This document shows, one piece after another, positions 1 through 8,124 of a stretch of DNA of 64,000 nucleotides. The stretch lies in contig CAXXWA010000020.1 of assembly GCA_963662815.2 (NCBI GenBank), forward strand, positions 530,662 through 594,661, written 5' to 3'. This DNA is from JAPPHA01 sp963662815. GTDB lineage: Bacteria; Pseudomonadota; Alphaproteobacteria; Rhodobacterales; Rhodobacteraceae. A program made the position numbers and the translations under genes. Below the pieces are notes generated by a model. That model had not been told where the DNA came from. It saw nothing but the letters and a program-made list of their open reading frames with translations, and did no database searches. Positions within the stretch are counted from its first letter, which is position 1; each line of letters opens with the position of its first letter.

Positions 1-93
1 GGACCGACCAGCGAGATCTACGCCAACCCGCGGCACCCATATACCCGCGAACTCCTGGCCGCGGCGCCGGGTCGAGCATCGTCGCTCGCCTGA
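1..93 (+). CDS. Oligopeptide/dipeptide ABC transporter ATP-binding protein, C-terminal end (partial)
   Basis: The window opens inside a reading frame that runs 30 codons to a TGA at 91-93. It encodes GPTSEIYANPRHPYTRELLAA. The stretch EIYANPRHPYTRELL is the hallmark C-terminal tail of OppD/OppF/DppD-type ATPases, which energise uptake of peptides, nickel or glycosides from the cytoplasmic face of the membrane. The nucleotide-binding core lies upstream of the window. Only the tail is visible, so the substrate cannot be given. Confidence 0.8.
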   Translation, partial: GPTSEIYANPRHPYTRELLAAAPGRASSLA

Positions 94-398
94 CCGGCGG
101 GATCGACAATTCGCGGGACTCGGCCGAATACCGGCGGACCCTCAGGCCACGCCGTCCGGCACTTCGCCGCCCCTCCGTCGGGAAACCATGCAACCAGATC
201 AATGGGGGCGACCGGAAGCAGCGCCGGTCACCGAACGCGGCCGAGCTGCGCCCGCTGACGGTTGAGTTTCATGGGGATTCCATTCGCCGAATGCAAGCCT
301 TGTCGCGTCGGCCTGAAGCGCTTCGCCGCCAGCATCGTTTCGCGAGATTGACGGTTGTCATGCAGGAAACTCGTCAAACGAAATTTCGGGGCGAGCAG
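94..398. other. Non-coding stretch between ABC ATPase tail and fic
   Basis: About 300 bases between the ABC ATPase stop and the convergent end of fic. No frame with coding character, RNA gene or clear terminator was recognised. Confidence 0.4.
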
Positions 399-1550
399 TT
401 ACCCCAATTCGTTCAATTCCTGCTTTGACCAATCGAGCCTTTCAGCGATCAATTCAGCAAAGGGACGAACATCAAAGGCCGTGCTTGCAGCCTCAAGCGC
501 CGACATGTAGCGCGTCCGGTCCTCCAGCCTAATGATCGTCCAAGGATGGCCACCAGAGGCGAGCATGACATTCATCAAGAATCTTGCCATGCGCCCATTT
601 CCATCCGGATAGGGGTGAACATACCCCATCAGCCAATGGCCAAGGACGGCGCGAACGGCAGCCGAGGGTTCCGATTTCATTTGCGCGAAAAGCTCTTCCA
701 TACCATCGGCAATCGCTTCGACCCTGGGTGGAACATGGCGCGAACCGCGAAGATAGACCGGACGGTTGCGAAATCCGGCAAGTACACCGGCACGTAGAAT
801 ACCGGCATCGACCGACGGTTGGAACAACTGCGCGTACCATCCGTCGTGATCCTCAAAGGCAACCTGTCCGGCCGGGTCTCCCGCGAGAACCCTGCCGATA
901 GAAGCTCGAACTGCCCGGAACGCCTGCCAATAGCCGCGTGCTGCAAGCGCATCAAGATCAGTGCGGTCAGCAGGATTTCCCTCCGGATCAAACTGACCGG
1001 TCCGTACTCTCTCGATCAGCTTTTCGGTAACCCTGTATCCCTCGATTGACAGTGAGTTGTAGGCATCGCTGACGTAGATCTCGTCTATGCTTGCAAGATA
1101 GGCACCCGCATCATGAGGCAGCGGCAAGTCCTCGGGCAAAACGTCGATCACCTCTTCCCGCCCACCCTTCCAGGCGTTCCGAATACGTCCAACCAGGGGC
1201 AGAGTGCCGGTATGAACATGCGGCAGCGATACGTCGGGTGAAAAAGGATCACGTTCCCGTACGTCATGATCTGCTGAACGCATTCGCCTCAAGATTCGAT
1301 CAGCTTCCACCGCGCGGTTCATGTTCCTGAGTGCACCCGCAACCCGGCCGGCCGCTTTCACATGTCCGCCATCGAGGAGCCTTGCAAGCAGACCGCTGGT
1401 CGACCGCAATGATGCCAGCGCGATCCGTGCTTCCAAAGGGTGACTGTAAAAGAAATTCTCCGTGACCTTGATGAGCGCCGCTTCGACCGCCAAAACCCGT
1501 AACCCGTCCTTCCGCACCAGATCTTCTTTCCCGGGCAGCGCTTTTTTCAG
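399..1550 (-). pseudogene. fic: Fic family AMP-transferase, 3' part (gene split by IS30-family element)
   Basis: This is the C-terminal 383 codons of a Fic protein (residues 139-521 of the rebuilt protein). Fic enzymes typically transfer AMP from ATP to hydroxyl side chains of target proteins. The catalytic motif HPYPDGNGRMAR is present (residues 450-461, bases 582-617). An inhibitory-helix motif of the S/T-xxx-E-G/N type, SLSIEG, is at about residues 304-309 and would occupy the ATP pocket. The frame opens into IS DNA at 1553. Joining codon GAT at 1551-1553 to the same codon at 2908-2910 restores one 521-codon gene reading TSIYDLKKALPG across the join. A truncated product could start inside the element, but the N-terminal region would be missing. 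Confidence 0.85.
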
Positions 1551-1552
1551 AT

Positions 1553-2906
1553 CCCCACTTCCACTCCGAAGTGCAACACCGGCCATTTCCGCTGCGAGCG
1601 CGCAGCTCGGGTGCCGAAGATGGCCCTGTGATGGCGAATCCAGACCCCGGGGCACCCGAGATCCGGGCACGAGGCGGCTGAAGTCCCGTCGAAACGCAGC
1701 GTAGCCGCGCTCTCCGGACGGCGCAAGCCGCGCCCAGGGGGCGTCTGCGGCCCGCCGGGCGAAGGGAGGGCGGAGCCCGACCGAGGTCGGCGGGCCGCAG
1801 ACGCCCCTTTCTCTCGCCGGACCGGTCCCTCCGCAGGACGGTCCGGGACGGCTTCGGTCAGGGAGGCCGCGCCTTCCGGAACGCCTCGGCCGGGGTCATG
1901 TATCCGAGCGCCTTCCTCGGACGCCCGTTCAGCCGGTCCTGGACGGCCTTCACCTCCGCGTCGGTGATCTGCTGGAAGTCCGTGTCCTTGGAAAAATACC
2001 CCCGCACCAGGCCGTTCGTGTGCTCGTTCAGGCCCCGCTCCCAGGAATGGTACGGCGTGGCGAAGAAGAACCCGGCCCCGAGCGCCTTCGCCACCCAGGC
2101 GTGCCCCGCGAACTCCTTGCCGTTGTCCGCGGTGATCGTGTGGACCAGGGCGGCGAGCGGCAGCAGCATCTCGAGCAGCGCGGCACCGACCGCGGCCGCC
2201 GTCCTCCGCCCAACCCTCTGAAGAAGCGTGTATTTCGACGCCCGGTCCACCAGCGACACCAGCGCGCCGCTGTGGCCCTTGCCGATGATCGTGTCCGCCT
2301 CCCAGTCGCCGATCCGCTCCTTCGCCTCCACGATCTCCGGGCGCTCGGAGATGTCCGTGCGGTCCGGGATGCGGCCCCGGCCCGAATGGCGTCCGCCCTT
2401 CCAGTTCGGCTTCTTCCCGCGGCGGCGCAGGAACAGGTAGAGCCGCCCGCCGGCCTTCCGGTCGGCGCGGACGTGCTGGTAGATCCATTCCCGGCCCGCC
2501 ATGGGGATGCCCTCCTTGCGGAAGCGGCCGGCGATCTGCTCCGGGCTCCAGCCCTCCGCCAGCCTGTCCTCCACCGTCGTCCACCGCTCCGGCGTCATCT
2601 TCCTGGCAACGGACGACGCGCCGAGGCCTTTCCCTGCGCCTGCCTGTGGCGGTAGCCGCGCCCGCCGCCGTTGCGCCGGATCTCGCGCCAGACAGTCGTC
2701 CGGTCCCGGCCCAGCTGCCGGGCAATGGCCGGATCGGACAGTCCGCTTTTCCTCAGCGCGTATATCTGGCATCGTTCGCCATGGGTCAGGTGGTGGTAGC
2801 CGCTCGGCATGACAGTCTCCATGACAGGGACTCGCCGCCATCTGGCCGATTTGCAACATCCTGCGTCGAAGGACGCAGGGCCACCACCTCTGGTGTTTTT
2901 CGGGGG
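1553..2906 (-). mobile_element. IS30-family insertion sequence, copy 1 (degenerate), inserted in fic
   Basis: This 1.35-kb element is nearly identical to the copy at 30528-31921. Its left end carries CCACTCCGAAGTGCAACACC. The right end has lost about 16 bases of the matching inverted repeat but keeps the outermost run of G. The target duplication is GAT (GATC is shared on both sides: 1550-1553 and 2907-2910). Compared with the other copy it lacks 11 bases inside the transposase gene and a few bases upstream of it. It is probably immobile on its own. Confidence 0.85.
1858..2822 (-). pseudogene. IS30-family transposase, frameshifted (copy 1)
   Basis: The N-terminal frame starts METVMPSGYHHLTHGERCQI with the helix-turn-helix of IS30 transposases (SDPAIARQLGRDRTTVWREI). 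An 11-base deletion near 2618, relative to the 30.8-31.8 kb copy, throws it out of frame. The catalytic half continues in another frame: GDWEADTI for the first Asp, TADNGKEF for the second, NEHTNGLVRGYFSK for the Glu. The C-terminus MTPAEAFRKARPP* appears to be the undamaged end of the protein, whereas the other copy is shifted there. The two copies therefore carry different lesions. Confidence 0.85.
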
Positions 2907-2907
2907 G

Positions 2908-3321
2908 ATCATAGATCGAGGTCTGAAACGGCAGCAGGCGATAGTTTCCCGATGCCGCTGGGCTCCAGACGACGACCTGTCTCGGAATCTTGGGATTTTC
3001 GGCATGCCACAGGAGCGATTGCTCAGGCGAAAGACACCACTCTTCTCCAAACCTATCAGTACAATACCGAAGGCAGAATTCCCAAAATGAAGAATACCAA
3101 TAGGTGGTGTCTCCCGGCCGATCCACAGGACGTGTCGCAACCAGCCAGCCAGCCATGACGTCTTTCAGGAAGCCTGTGCGCTGCAAACGCTCACGATGCG
3201 TTCTGCTGAGCTCACTGCTCTTGATGACGTTGCCTACGTCCCCTTGCAATGTCCGCAACACCTCAAGGGAAGCCGCCAGTTTTTCGTTTGTAGACGCCAT
3301 TTCCTTGTTATTCTTGCTCAT
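2908..3321 (-). pseudogene. fic: Fic family protein, 5' part (N-terminal region)
   Basis: These are the first 138 codons of the interrupted fic gene. The sequence begins MSKNNKEMASTNEKLAASLE and contains a predicted winged-helix-like region (SSELSRTHRERLQRTGFLKDV), then FGEEWCLSPEQS, resembling the AbiEi-like N-terminal segment found in long Fic proteins. It reads into the IS30-family element after TSIYD. The ATG at 3319-3321 overlaps the stop of a possible small upstream frame (ATGA); an alternative ATG is at codon 8. The assignment as the fic 5' end rests on the perfect in-frame junction with the 399-1550 segment and the shared target duplication. Confidence 0.75.
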
Positions 3322-3497
3322 TCCAAGGTCAACTGCACGTCTATGGTGAAGTTCATATAAACGTGTTCCATGTTGACCACATAGACGTTTATCGTGTTGT
3401 TCATAAGCACGTCAATCGTGCTGGCGACATGTTGACGCCCATCATCTGTGTATTTCCGATTGGAAAGGCGCATCCGCGAATCCGCCGACTTGGCCAT
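3318..3497 (-). CDS. Possible small protein overlapping the fic start
   Basis: A 59-codon frame begins MAKSADSRMRLSNRKY, is preceded by GAAGAGA, and ends in a TGA overlapping the fic ATG (ATGA). That arrangement is typical of translationally coupled pairs, and a small upstream partner would fit a toxin-regulator gene. No family is recognised. Much of the second half overlaps inverted repeats, so its unusual sequence (TIDVLMNNTINVYVVNMEH) may only reflect an operator. Low confidence that it is a gene. Confidence 0.25.
   Translation of the reverse strand: MAKSADSRMRLSNRKYTDDGRQHVASTIDVLMNNTINVYVVNMEHVYMNFTIDVQLTLE
3337..3392 (-). promoter_or_regulatory. Nested inverted repeats upstream of fic
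   Basis: ACGTCTATG at 3337-3345 is matched by its exact complement CATAGACGT at 3380-3388. ATAAACGT at 3357-3364 is matched by ACGTTTAT at 3385-3392. These lie just upstream of the fic start and could form an operator for autoregulation. They overlap the possible small frame, so the function is inferred only. Confidence 0.35.
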
Positions 3498-3562
3498 TCT
3501 CTTCGGGTGGAGCAATTCAGCTTTCCGACAAAGTTGAACCTGAACCGCTGCGGGCAATTACA

Positions 3563-3620
3563 CCCCCCGTGCCACTCCGAAGTGCAGCAACACCAGAGGT
3601 GGTGGCAGCCTGCGTCTTCC
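3563..3620 (-). repeat. Remnant of an IS30-family element end
   Basis: This stretch matches, in reverse orientation, the right end of the IS30-family copy at 31.9 kb. It has a run of C, then GCCACTCCGAAGTGCAGCAA and ACCAGAGGTGGTGG. Only about 58 bases remain with no transposase beside it. It marks a third, almost erased insertion 240 bases from the fic start. Confidence 0.7.
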
Positions 3621-4058
3621 GGGCAGGAAATCAGGTCAATGACGCCGACCGGAAGGACGAACCGGCCCTTGAACGCGAGAGTCACCTGCGGAAACCGGCC
3701 CCCGCTGCGGCTGATTGAACGGGTGCAGAACTGTGAGCCCTCTCGGCATCCACCCCGGCGGAACTGACGGGCGAGGCCGGTCGGCGGTCGCCGCCGGGGA
3801 CGCGATCCGCAGCGACCCGCGTTCGCCGCCAGTTTCAACGCCGTCAACGACCAGCGTTCATTCTACCTCGACGTTCCCGAGCAACTCCGGCACCGGAACG
3901 GTTCGGACGCCGACGCACTCGTGGAGCTTCCCGGTGAGATCATGGTACCGCGACGTGTCTCGCAAAGTCACCCGGGTTCCGCCGGGAAGATCCGCGCGTC
4001 GCCCGCTGATCAACCGCTGTAGCGGGTCGGCGAGCGCCGTTGCAGAAGGCGAACCTTG
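3621..4058. other. Probable gene debris, unrecognised
   Basis: Two short plus-strand frames have a coding-like GC pattern but no start and no recognised family. One ends at a TGA near 3717 (end LRKPAPAAAD). The other runs about 3825-4022 (containing FNAVNDQRSFYLDVPEQLR). They are probably fragments of a gene broken by the nearby transposition. No function is proposed. Confidence 0.3.
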
Positions 4059-5177
4059 CTACGGCTCCGTCGCGATCCAACTGCCGGCTTCCGCCGAATC
4101 CCTGATCGCCTCGACGAGTCGCTGTATCCTCAACCCCATCCGGAAATTGAAGGGCTCCGGCGCATCTCCGGCGATCGCGGCGGCAAAGCCCGCGATCTCG
4201 ATCGCCTTCAGCTCGTTGAATCCGATCTGGTGGCCCGGCGCCACGCAGAATCGGTCGTAAGGAGGATGCGCCGGGCCTGCCTCGATTCTCCGGAACCCGG
4301 AGCGCTCTCGCCCGCGGCCGGCCTCGAAGTAAAGCAATTCGTTCAACCGTTCCTGGCTGAATGCGAGCGCCCCACCGGACCCGTAGACATCGAAGTCATG
4401 CTGCATGGTCCTGCCAGTTGCGCACCAATTGGCCTCGACGGAGCCGGTGGCGCCGGATGCAAACCGAAGGAATGCGCGCGAGACGTCATCCACCAAGACC
4501 GGCCGAAGTTCGCCCTCGGCATCCGGACGCTCGGCAATCACTGTCCTGCAATCCCCCATCACGGCCGCCACCGGGCCGAGCAGAAACTCCGCGGTCGCCA
4601 ACGCGTGGCTTCCGAGGTCGGCGAGGACGCCGCCACCCGCGGGATCATGACGAAACGTCATGGGAGAGCGGGGGTCCGCCATGTAGTCTTCGGCGTGAAC
4701 GCCGCGGTAGCTGTAGACTTCGCCAAGCTCGCCATCCCGGATCATGTCGCGCGCAAGGGCCAGCATGGGATTCGCGAGGTAGTTGAAACCGACCTGGGTC
4801 CTGACCGACGCACCGTCTGCGGCAGCCGCCATCTCCGCTGCCTCGACGGCCGTCGGCGCGAGTGGCTTTTCGCAGTAAACGTGCTTGCCGGCTGCGATCG
4901 AGGCAATCGCAATGTCCCTGTGAAGGGCGTTCGGCGCCGTGATGTCCACAACCGCGATCTCGGAGTCCTCGATCAGGTCGCGCCAGTCGCCGGTGGCGCG
5001 CGGTATACGGAACTCGCGCCCCGCGGCTTCGGCGAGTTCCAGGGTCGCATCCGCGACGATGTCCACTTCCAGCCGCACTGGGCAATCAAAGGCGCGCGCC
5101 GCTGCGGCATAGCCGAGGACGTGCGTCCGCCCCATGAAACCCGACCCGATCAACCCGACCTTGAGCGGGGCCGGCAT
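4059..5177 (-). CDS. Gfo/Idh/MocA family NAD(P)-dependent oxidoreductase
   Basis: A 372-residue cytoplasmic dehydrogenase of the Gfo/Idh/MocA family, which oxidises sugars, inositols and related polyols with NAD(P). The N-terminal Rossmann motif is VGLIGSGFMGRTHVLGY and the signature Glu-Lys-Pro is in HVYCEKPLAPT. The C-terminal alpha/beta domain begins near residue 125 (GFNYLANPML). The start is the ATG at 5177, whose first base overlaps the stop of the dehydrogenase upstream (TGATG), implying translational coupling. It is the last gene of a three-gene minus-strand operon with an aldolase and a 2-hydroxyacid dehydrogenase, and divergent to an iolE-like gene. The exact substrate is unknown; a polyol or sugar acid is likely. 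Confidence 0.85.
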   Translation of the reverse strand: MPAPLKVGLIGSGFMGRTHVLGYAAAARAFDCPVRLEVDIVADATLELAEAAGREFRIPRATGDWRDLIEDSEIAVVDITAPNALHRDIAIASIAAGKHVYCEKPLAPTAVEAAEMAAAADGASVRTQVGFNYLANPMLALARDMIRDGELGEVYSYRGVHAEDYMADPRSPMTFRHDPAGGGVLADLGSHALATAEFLLGPVAAVMGDCRTVIAERPDAEGELRPVLVDDVSRAFLRFASGATGSVEANWCATGRTMQHDFDVYGSGGALAFSQERLNELLYFEAGRGRERSGFRRIEAGPAHPPYDRFCVAPGHQIGFNELKAIEIAGFAAAIAGDAPEPFNFRMGLRIQRLVEAIRDSAEAGSWIATEP

Positions 5178-6127
5178 CACTTTCTCGCAGGATTGACGAC
5201 AACCGCAGGATCGAGCCTGCCGTCGAAGTGATCCAGGACGTTCCTGACCGCCGCCATCGCCATGCGCCGCGCGCACTCGGCTGTCAGCCCGGCCGAGTGC
5301 GGCGTCACGATCACCCTCTCGTGTCCGACGAGCGGGTGATTCCCAGGCGGCGGTTCCTGCGTCAGCACGTCGAGGCAGGCGCCTCCGACGGTTCCGTCCT
5401 CTAGCGCCGCAAGCAACGCGGCCTCGTCGATCGCGCTTCCGCGCGACGTATTCACGACAATTGCGCCTCGCTTTAGTCGCCCGAATTCCGCCTGCCCAAG
5501 GACCGGCCGGTCGGAGCCGGGCACATGTATGGAGACCATGTCCGCAACGTCGAGCGCCTCGTCGAGATCATGCGCTGAGGTCGCGCCGTCGAAATCCGCC
5601 GGTTGGAGAAACGGGTCGTGGGCAATGACGTGCATGCCGAACGCGCCGGCCATTCGCGCAAGATGCCGGCCGATGCGGCCGTATCCGATGACAAGAAGTG
5701 TCTTGTCCCGGACTTCGCGCGGTTCGAGGTCTTCGCGGTGCGACCAGTCCCCGGCGCGCACGGCGTTCGCGCTCTTAACGAGGCGCCGCGACCCGGCGAG
5801 GATGAGCATCATCGCGTGTTCCGCAACGGTGCGGGAGTTCACGTCGCCCACGATGGCCAGCAAGACGCCGCGCTCGTCGAGGGCGGACACGTCGACCGCG
5901 TCGTAGCCTACACCGTGCCGCGACACGACTTCCAGGTTTGGCGCGGCTGCGACGATCGGACGCGTCAACGGTTGCATGCGAAGAATCAACCCGTGCGCAG
6001 CTCCGATCCTGCTCGCGTACGCGGCCGGGTCCGGGCTGGTTACGAGATCGTAGCTGACCCCCTCCGCGGCATCGAGGAGAGCAAGGCCCGCGGGATGCAG
6101 GGGGCCGGCAACAAGAACATGCCGCAT
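5177..6127 (-). CDS. D-2-hydroxyacid dehydrogenase (phosphoglycerate dehydrogenase-like)
   Basis: 316 residues of the D-isomer-specific 2-hydroxyacid dehydrogenase family, interconverting 2-hydroxy and 2-keto acids with NAD(P). The nucleotide-binding motif is VIGYGRIGRHLARM. The catalytic residues are visible: Arg in NTSRGSAID, Glu in DVLTQEPPP and His in VTPHSAGLT. The start MRHVLVAGPLHP at 6127 overlaps the aldolase stop by one base, so the three genes form one coupled operon. Within the operon a 2-keto acid made by the aldolase could be its substrate (inference). Confidence 0.85.
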   Translation of the reverse strand: MRHVLVAGPLHPAGLALLDAAEGVSYDLVTSPDPAAYASRIGAAHGLILRMQPLTRPIVAAAPNLEVVSRHGVGYDAVDVSALDERGVLLAIVGDVNSRTVAEHAMMLILAGSRRLVKSANAVRAGDWSHREDLEPREVRDKTLLVIGYGRIGRHLARMAGAFGMHVIAHDPFLQPADFDGATSAHDLDEALDVADMVSIHVPGSDRPVLGQAEFGRLKRGAIVVNTSRGSAIDEAALLAALEDGTVGGACLDVLTQEPPPGNHPLVGHERVIVTPHSAGLTAECARRMAMAAVRNVLDHFDGRLDPAVVVNPARK

Positions 6128-6942
6128 CAATATCCCCCCGTTTCCTCCTCGGGTTCGCCGACAGCCTCGCCGATCAACCGGCGCGTCCTGTTGACGGCGG
6201 ACGCCGCCACGCCGGCCAGAAACCGAACGTCGCTCGAAATGGTGACCATGTCGTAACCCCATCCTATGGCCCGGGCGGCATACTCGGGAGTTCCGCAGTG
6301 AAGCCCGGATCGCACTCCGGCGGCCTGCGAAGCACGCGCGATCTGCTTGATCGCGGCGACGATCTCTTCTTCCTCGCGATCGAATCCGGGCGCAAGGCCG
6401 CCATCGGAAAGGCCGAGCGCCAGATCGGCCGGACCGACGTACACGCCGTCAAGGCCCGGGGTGGACAGTATGTCCGCGAGGTTTTCGACGGCCGCCCGCG
6501 TCTCGATCATGGCGAAGGCCAGCACGTTCTCGTTGGCGCCCGCGGCATACCCGGGGCCCTGCGAGAAATTCGCGCGGGTCGGGCCGAAACTCCGGTTTCC
6601 CTCCGGAGGATAGCGCATCGCGTCCACGAGCCGCGCCGCCTCGTCCGCCGAGTTGATCATCGGGCAGATCACTCCAATGGCGCCGGCGTCGAGCGATTTC
6701 ATGATGATTCCCGGCTCGAGCCAGGGAACGCGAACGAGCGGCGTCACGCCGCTGGCGCGCAAGGCCTGAAGCATGACCGTGGCAGCGGAGAAGTCGAGAA
6801 ATCCGTGCTGCATGTCGACGGTCAGGCTGTCGAACCCCTGCCCCGCCATGATTTCGGCGGAAAACGAGTTTCCGATGGCGAGCCAGCCGTTGACCGTCGC
6901 CCGTCCGGCCGACCATCTCGATTTCAGTTTGTTCGGCTTCAT
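6127..6942 (-). CDS. HpcH/HpaI family aldolase
   Basis: 271-residue class II (metal-dependent) aldolase of the HpcH/HpaI family, which splits 2-keto-3-deoxy or 4-hydroxy-2-keto acids into pyruvate (or a homologue) and an aldehyde. Family landmarks are SLTVDMQHG, VRVPW, the metal ligands Glu in MIETRAAVENL and Asp in YVGPADLALGL, and HCGTPEYAARAIGWGYDMVT near the end. The start MKPNKLKS at 6942 follows a good ribosome site (GGAAAGGAAAC); an in-frame ATG five codons upstream is less well placed. It is the first gene of the minus-strand operon facing a regulatory region with repeated palindromes. Confidence 0.85.
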   Translation of the reverse strand: MKPNKLKSRWSAGRATVNGWLAIGNSFSAEIMAGQGFDSLTVDMQHGFLDFSAATVMLQALRASGVTPLVRVPWLEPGIIMKSLDAGAIGVICPMINSADEAARLVDAMRYPPEGNRSFGPTRANFSQGPGYAAGANENVLAFAMIETRAAVENLADILSTPGLDGVYVGPADLALGLSDGGLAPGFDREEEEIVAAIKQIARASQAAGVRSGLHCGTPEYAARAIGWGYDMVTISSDVRFLAGVAASAVNRTRRLIGEAVGEPEEETGGY

Positions 6943-7149
6943 GTTTCCTTTCCCCATCAAACTAGGTGTCGGCGCGACGGCATCGGATGCGACCCGGACG
7001 CCAATACACGCTAAACCGGACAGGGTCCAACGGGAGAACCGCACCGCGAATTCCCGGCTGCGGCAGCAACCGTCCGGATGCGCCTGGCAGGGCGGAACGA
7101 TTGGCATGGCAGGACGCGACGATCGGAAATATGCTTGCCTGACGCCGCT

Positions 7150-7201
7150 CCGGGCAGTGCCCGGAACATGCAGGTGACTGAGACGCCTCAGGGCAGTGCC
7201 C
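7150..7201. promoter_or_regulatory. Two palindromic operator-like repeats between divergent operons
   Basis: CCGGGCAGTGCCCGG (7150-7164) is a perfect dyad. GGGCAGTGCCC recurs at 7191-7201, 39 bases downstream, again preceded by GACGCC. The second copy ends about 20 bases before the iolE-like start. The repeats lie in the 270-base divergent region between the aldolase and iolE-like genes. They look like paired binding sites for a dimeric repressor of GntR or LacI type, but no regulator gene lies nearby. Confidence 0.45.
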
Positions 7202-7220
7202 GGGAACGGGAGGAATGGAG

Positions 7221-8123
7221 ATGATTGCAAAACTCGGGATCGCGCCGATTGCGTGGTCAAACGACGACCTTCCTGAGCTTGGCGGGGAGACCACGCTCGA
7301 GACGTGCCTGTCGGAAGCCCGGAAGGCGGGTTTCTCGGGCATCGAGACCGGCGGCAAGTTTCCCTCCGACGCGCGCGTGCTGGGACCCATCCTCAGGGAA
7401 CATGACATTGCCCTTTGCGGCGGCTGGTATTCCGGAACGCTTCTGGACAACAGCCTCGAGGCCGAAATGGACCGCGTTGCGGAGCAGATGGATCTGTTCC
7501 GGGCCCTCGATGCACCCTGCCTCGTGTACGGCGAGACGTCAGGGACCATCCAGGGGGAACGGCATACGCCACTCTGTCGGAGGCGGCGCCTCGACTCCGA
7601 CCAGATCCGGGACTACGCCCGGCGTTTGACGGCGTTCGGCGAGTGGTGCGATGACCAGGGCATGTCGATTGCATATCATCATCACATGGGCGCGCCGATC
7701 GAATCGGAAGAGGATCTCGACCTTCTCATGCGCCACTCGGGCGAGGGCCTCCCGCTCCTGTACGACCCCGGTCACATGGCATTCGCCGGCGGCGATGTCC
7801 TGCGCGTGATCGACAATCACGCGTCGAGAATCATTCACTTTCACGCCAAGGACATCCGGGCTCAGGTCACGGACTCGCTGGACAGGACGCACGAGAGCTT
7901 TCTCGACGCGGTGCTGAAGGGTGCGTTCACGGTGCCCGGCGACGGTTCGCTCGACTACGGGGCAATCGTCGGACGCCTGGCCGACAACGGCTACGAGGGC
8001 TGGTTCGTGGTCGAGGCGGAGCAGGATCCGTCCAATGCCCCGCCTTACGAATATGCCTGCATAGGACGCAGGGAACTCCGGCGCGTCCTTGCGCGAGCTG
8101 GCTACACGATAATGGAGACTTAA
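7221..8123 (+). CDS. IolE-like myo-inosose-2 dehydratase / sugar phosphate isomerase-epimerase family
   Basis: About 300 residues of the xylose isomerase-like TIM-barrel family, closest by eye to IolE (2-keto-myo-inositol dehydratase, inositol catabolism). Landmarks are the N-terminal KLGIAPIAWSNDDLPELGG, metal-site segments YHHHMGAPIESEEDLD, LLYDPGHMAFAGGD, IIHFHAKDIR, and VVEAEQDPSNAPPYEYA at the end. The ATG at 7221 sits six bases after AGGA; an in-frame ATG at 7215 is too close to that site. It is followed one base after its stop by an SDR gene. No other iol gene is in the window, so a related polyol rather than myo-inositol itself is possible. Confidence 0.75.
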   Translation: MIAKLGIAPIAWSNDDLPELGGETTLETCLSEARKAGFSGIETGGKFPSDARVLGPILREHDIALCGGWYSGTLLDNSLEAEMDRVAEQMDLFRALDAPCLVYGETSGTIQGERHTPLCRRRRLDSDQIRDYARRLTAFGEWCDDQGMSIAYHHHMGAPIESEEDLDLLMRHSGEGLPLLYDPGHMAFAGGDVLRVIDNHASRIIHFHAKDIRAQVTDSLDRTHESFLDAVLKGAFTVPGDGSLDYGAIVGRLADNGYEGWFVVEAEQDPSNAPPYEYACIGRRELRRVLARAGYTIMET

Positions 8124-8124
8124 C

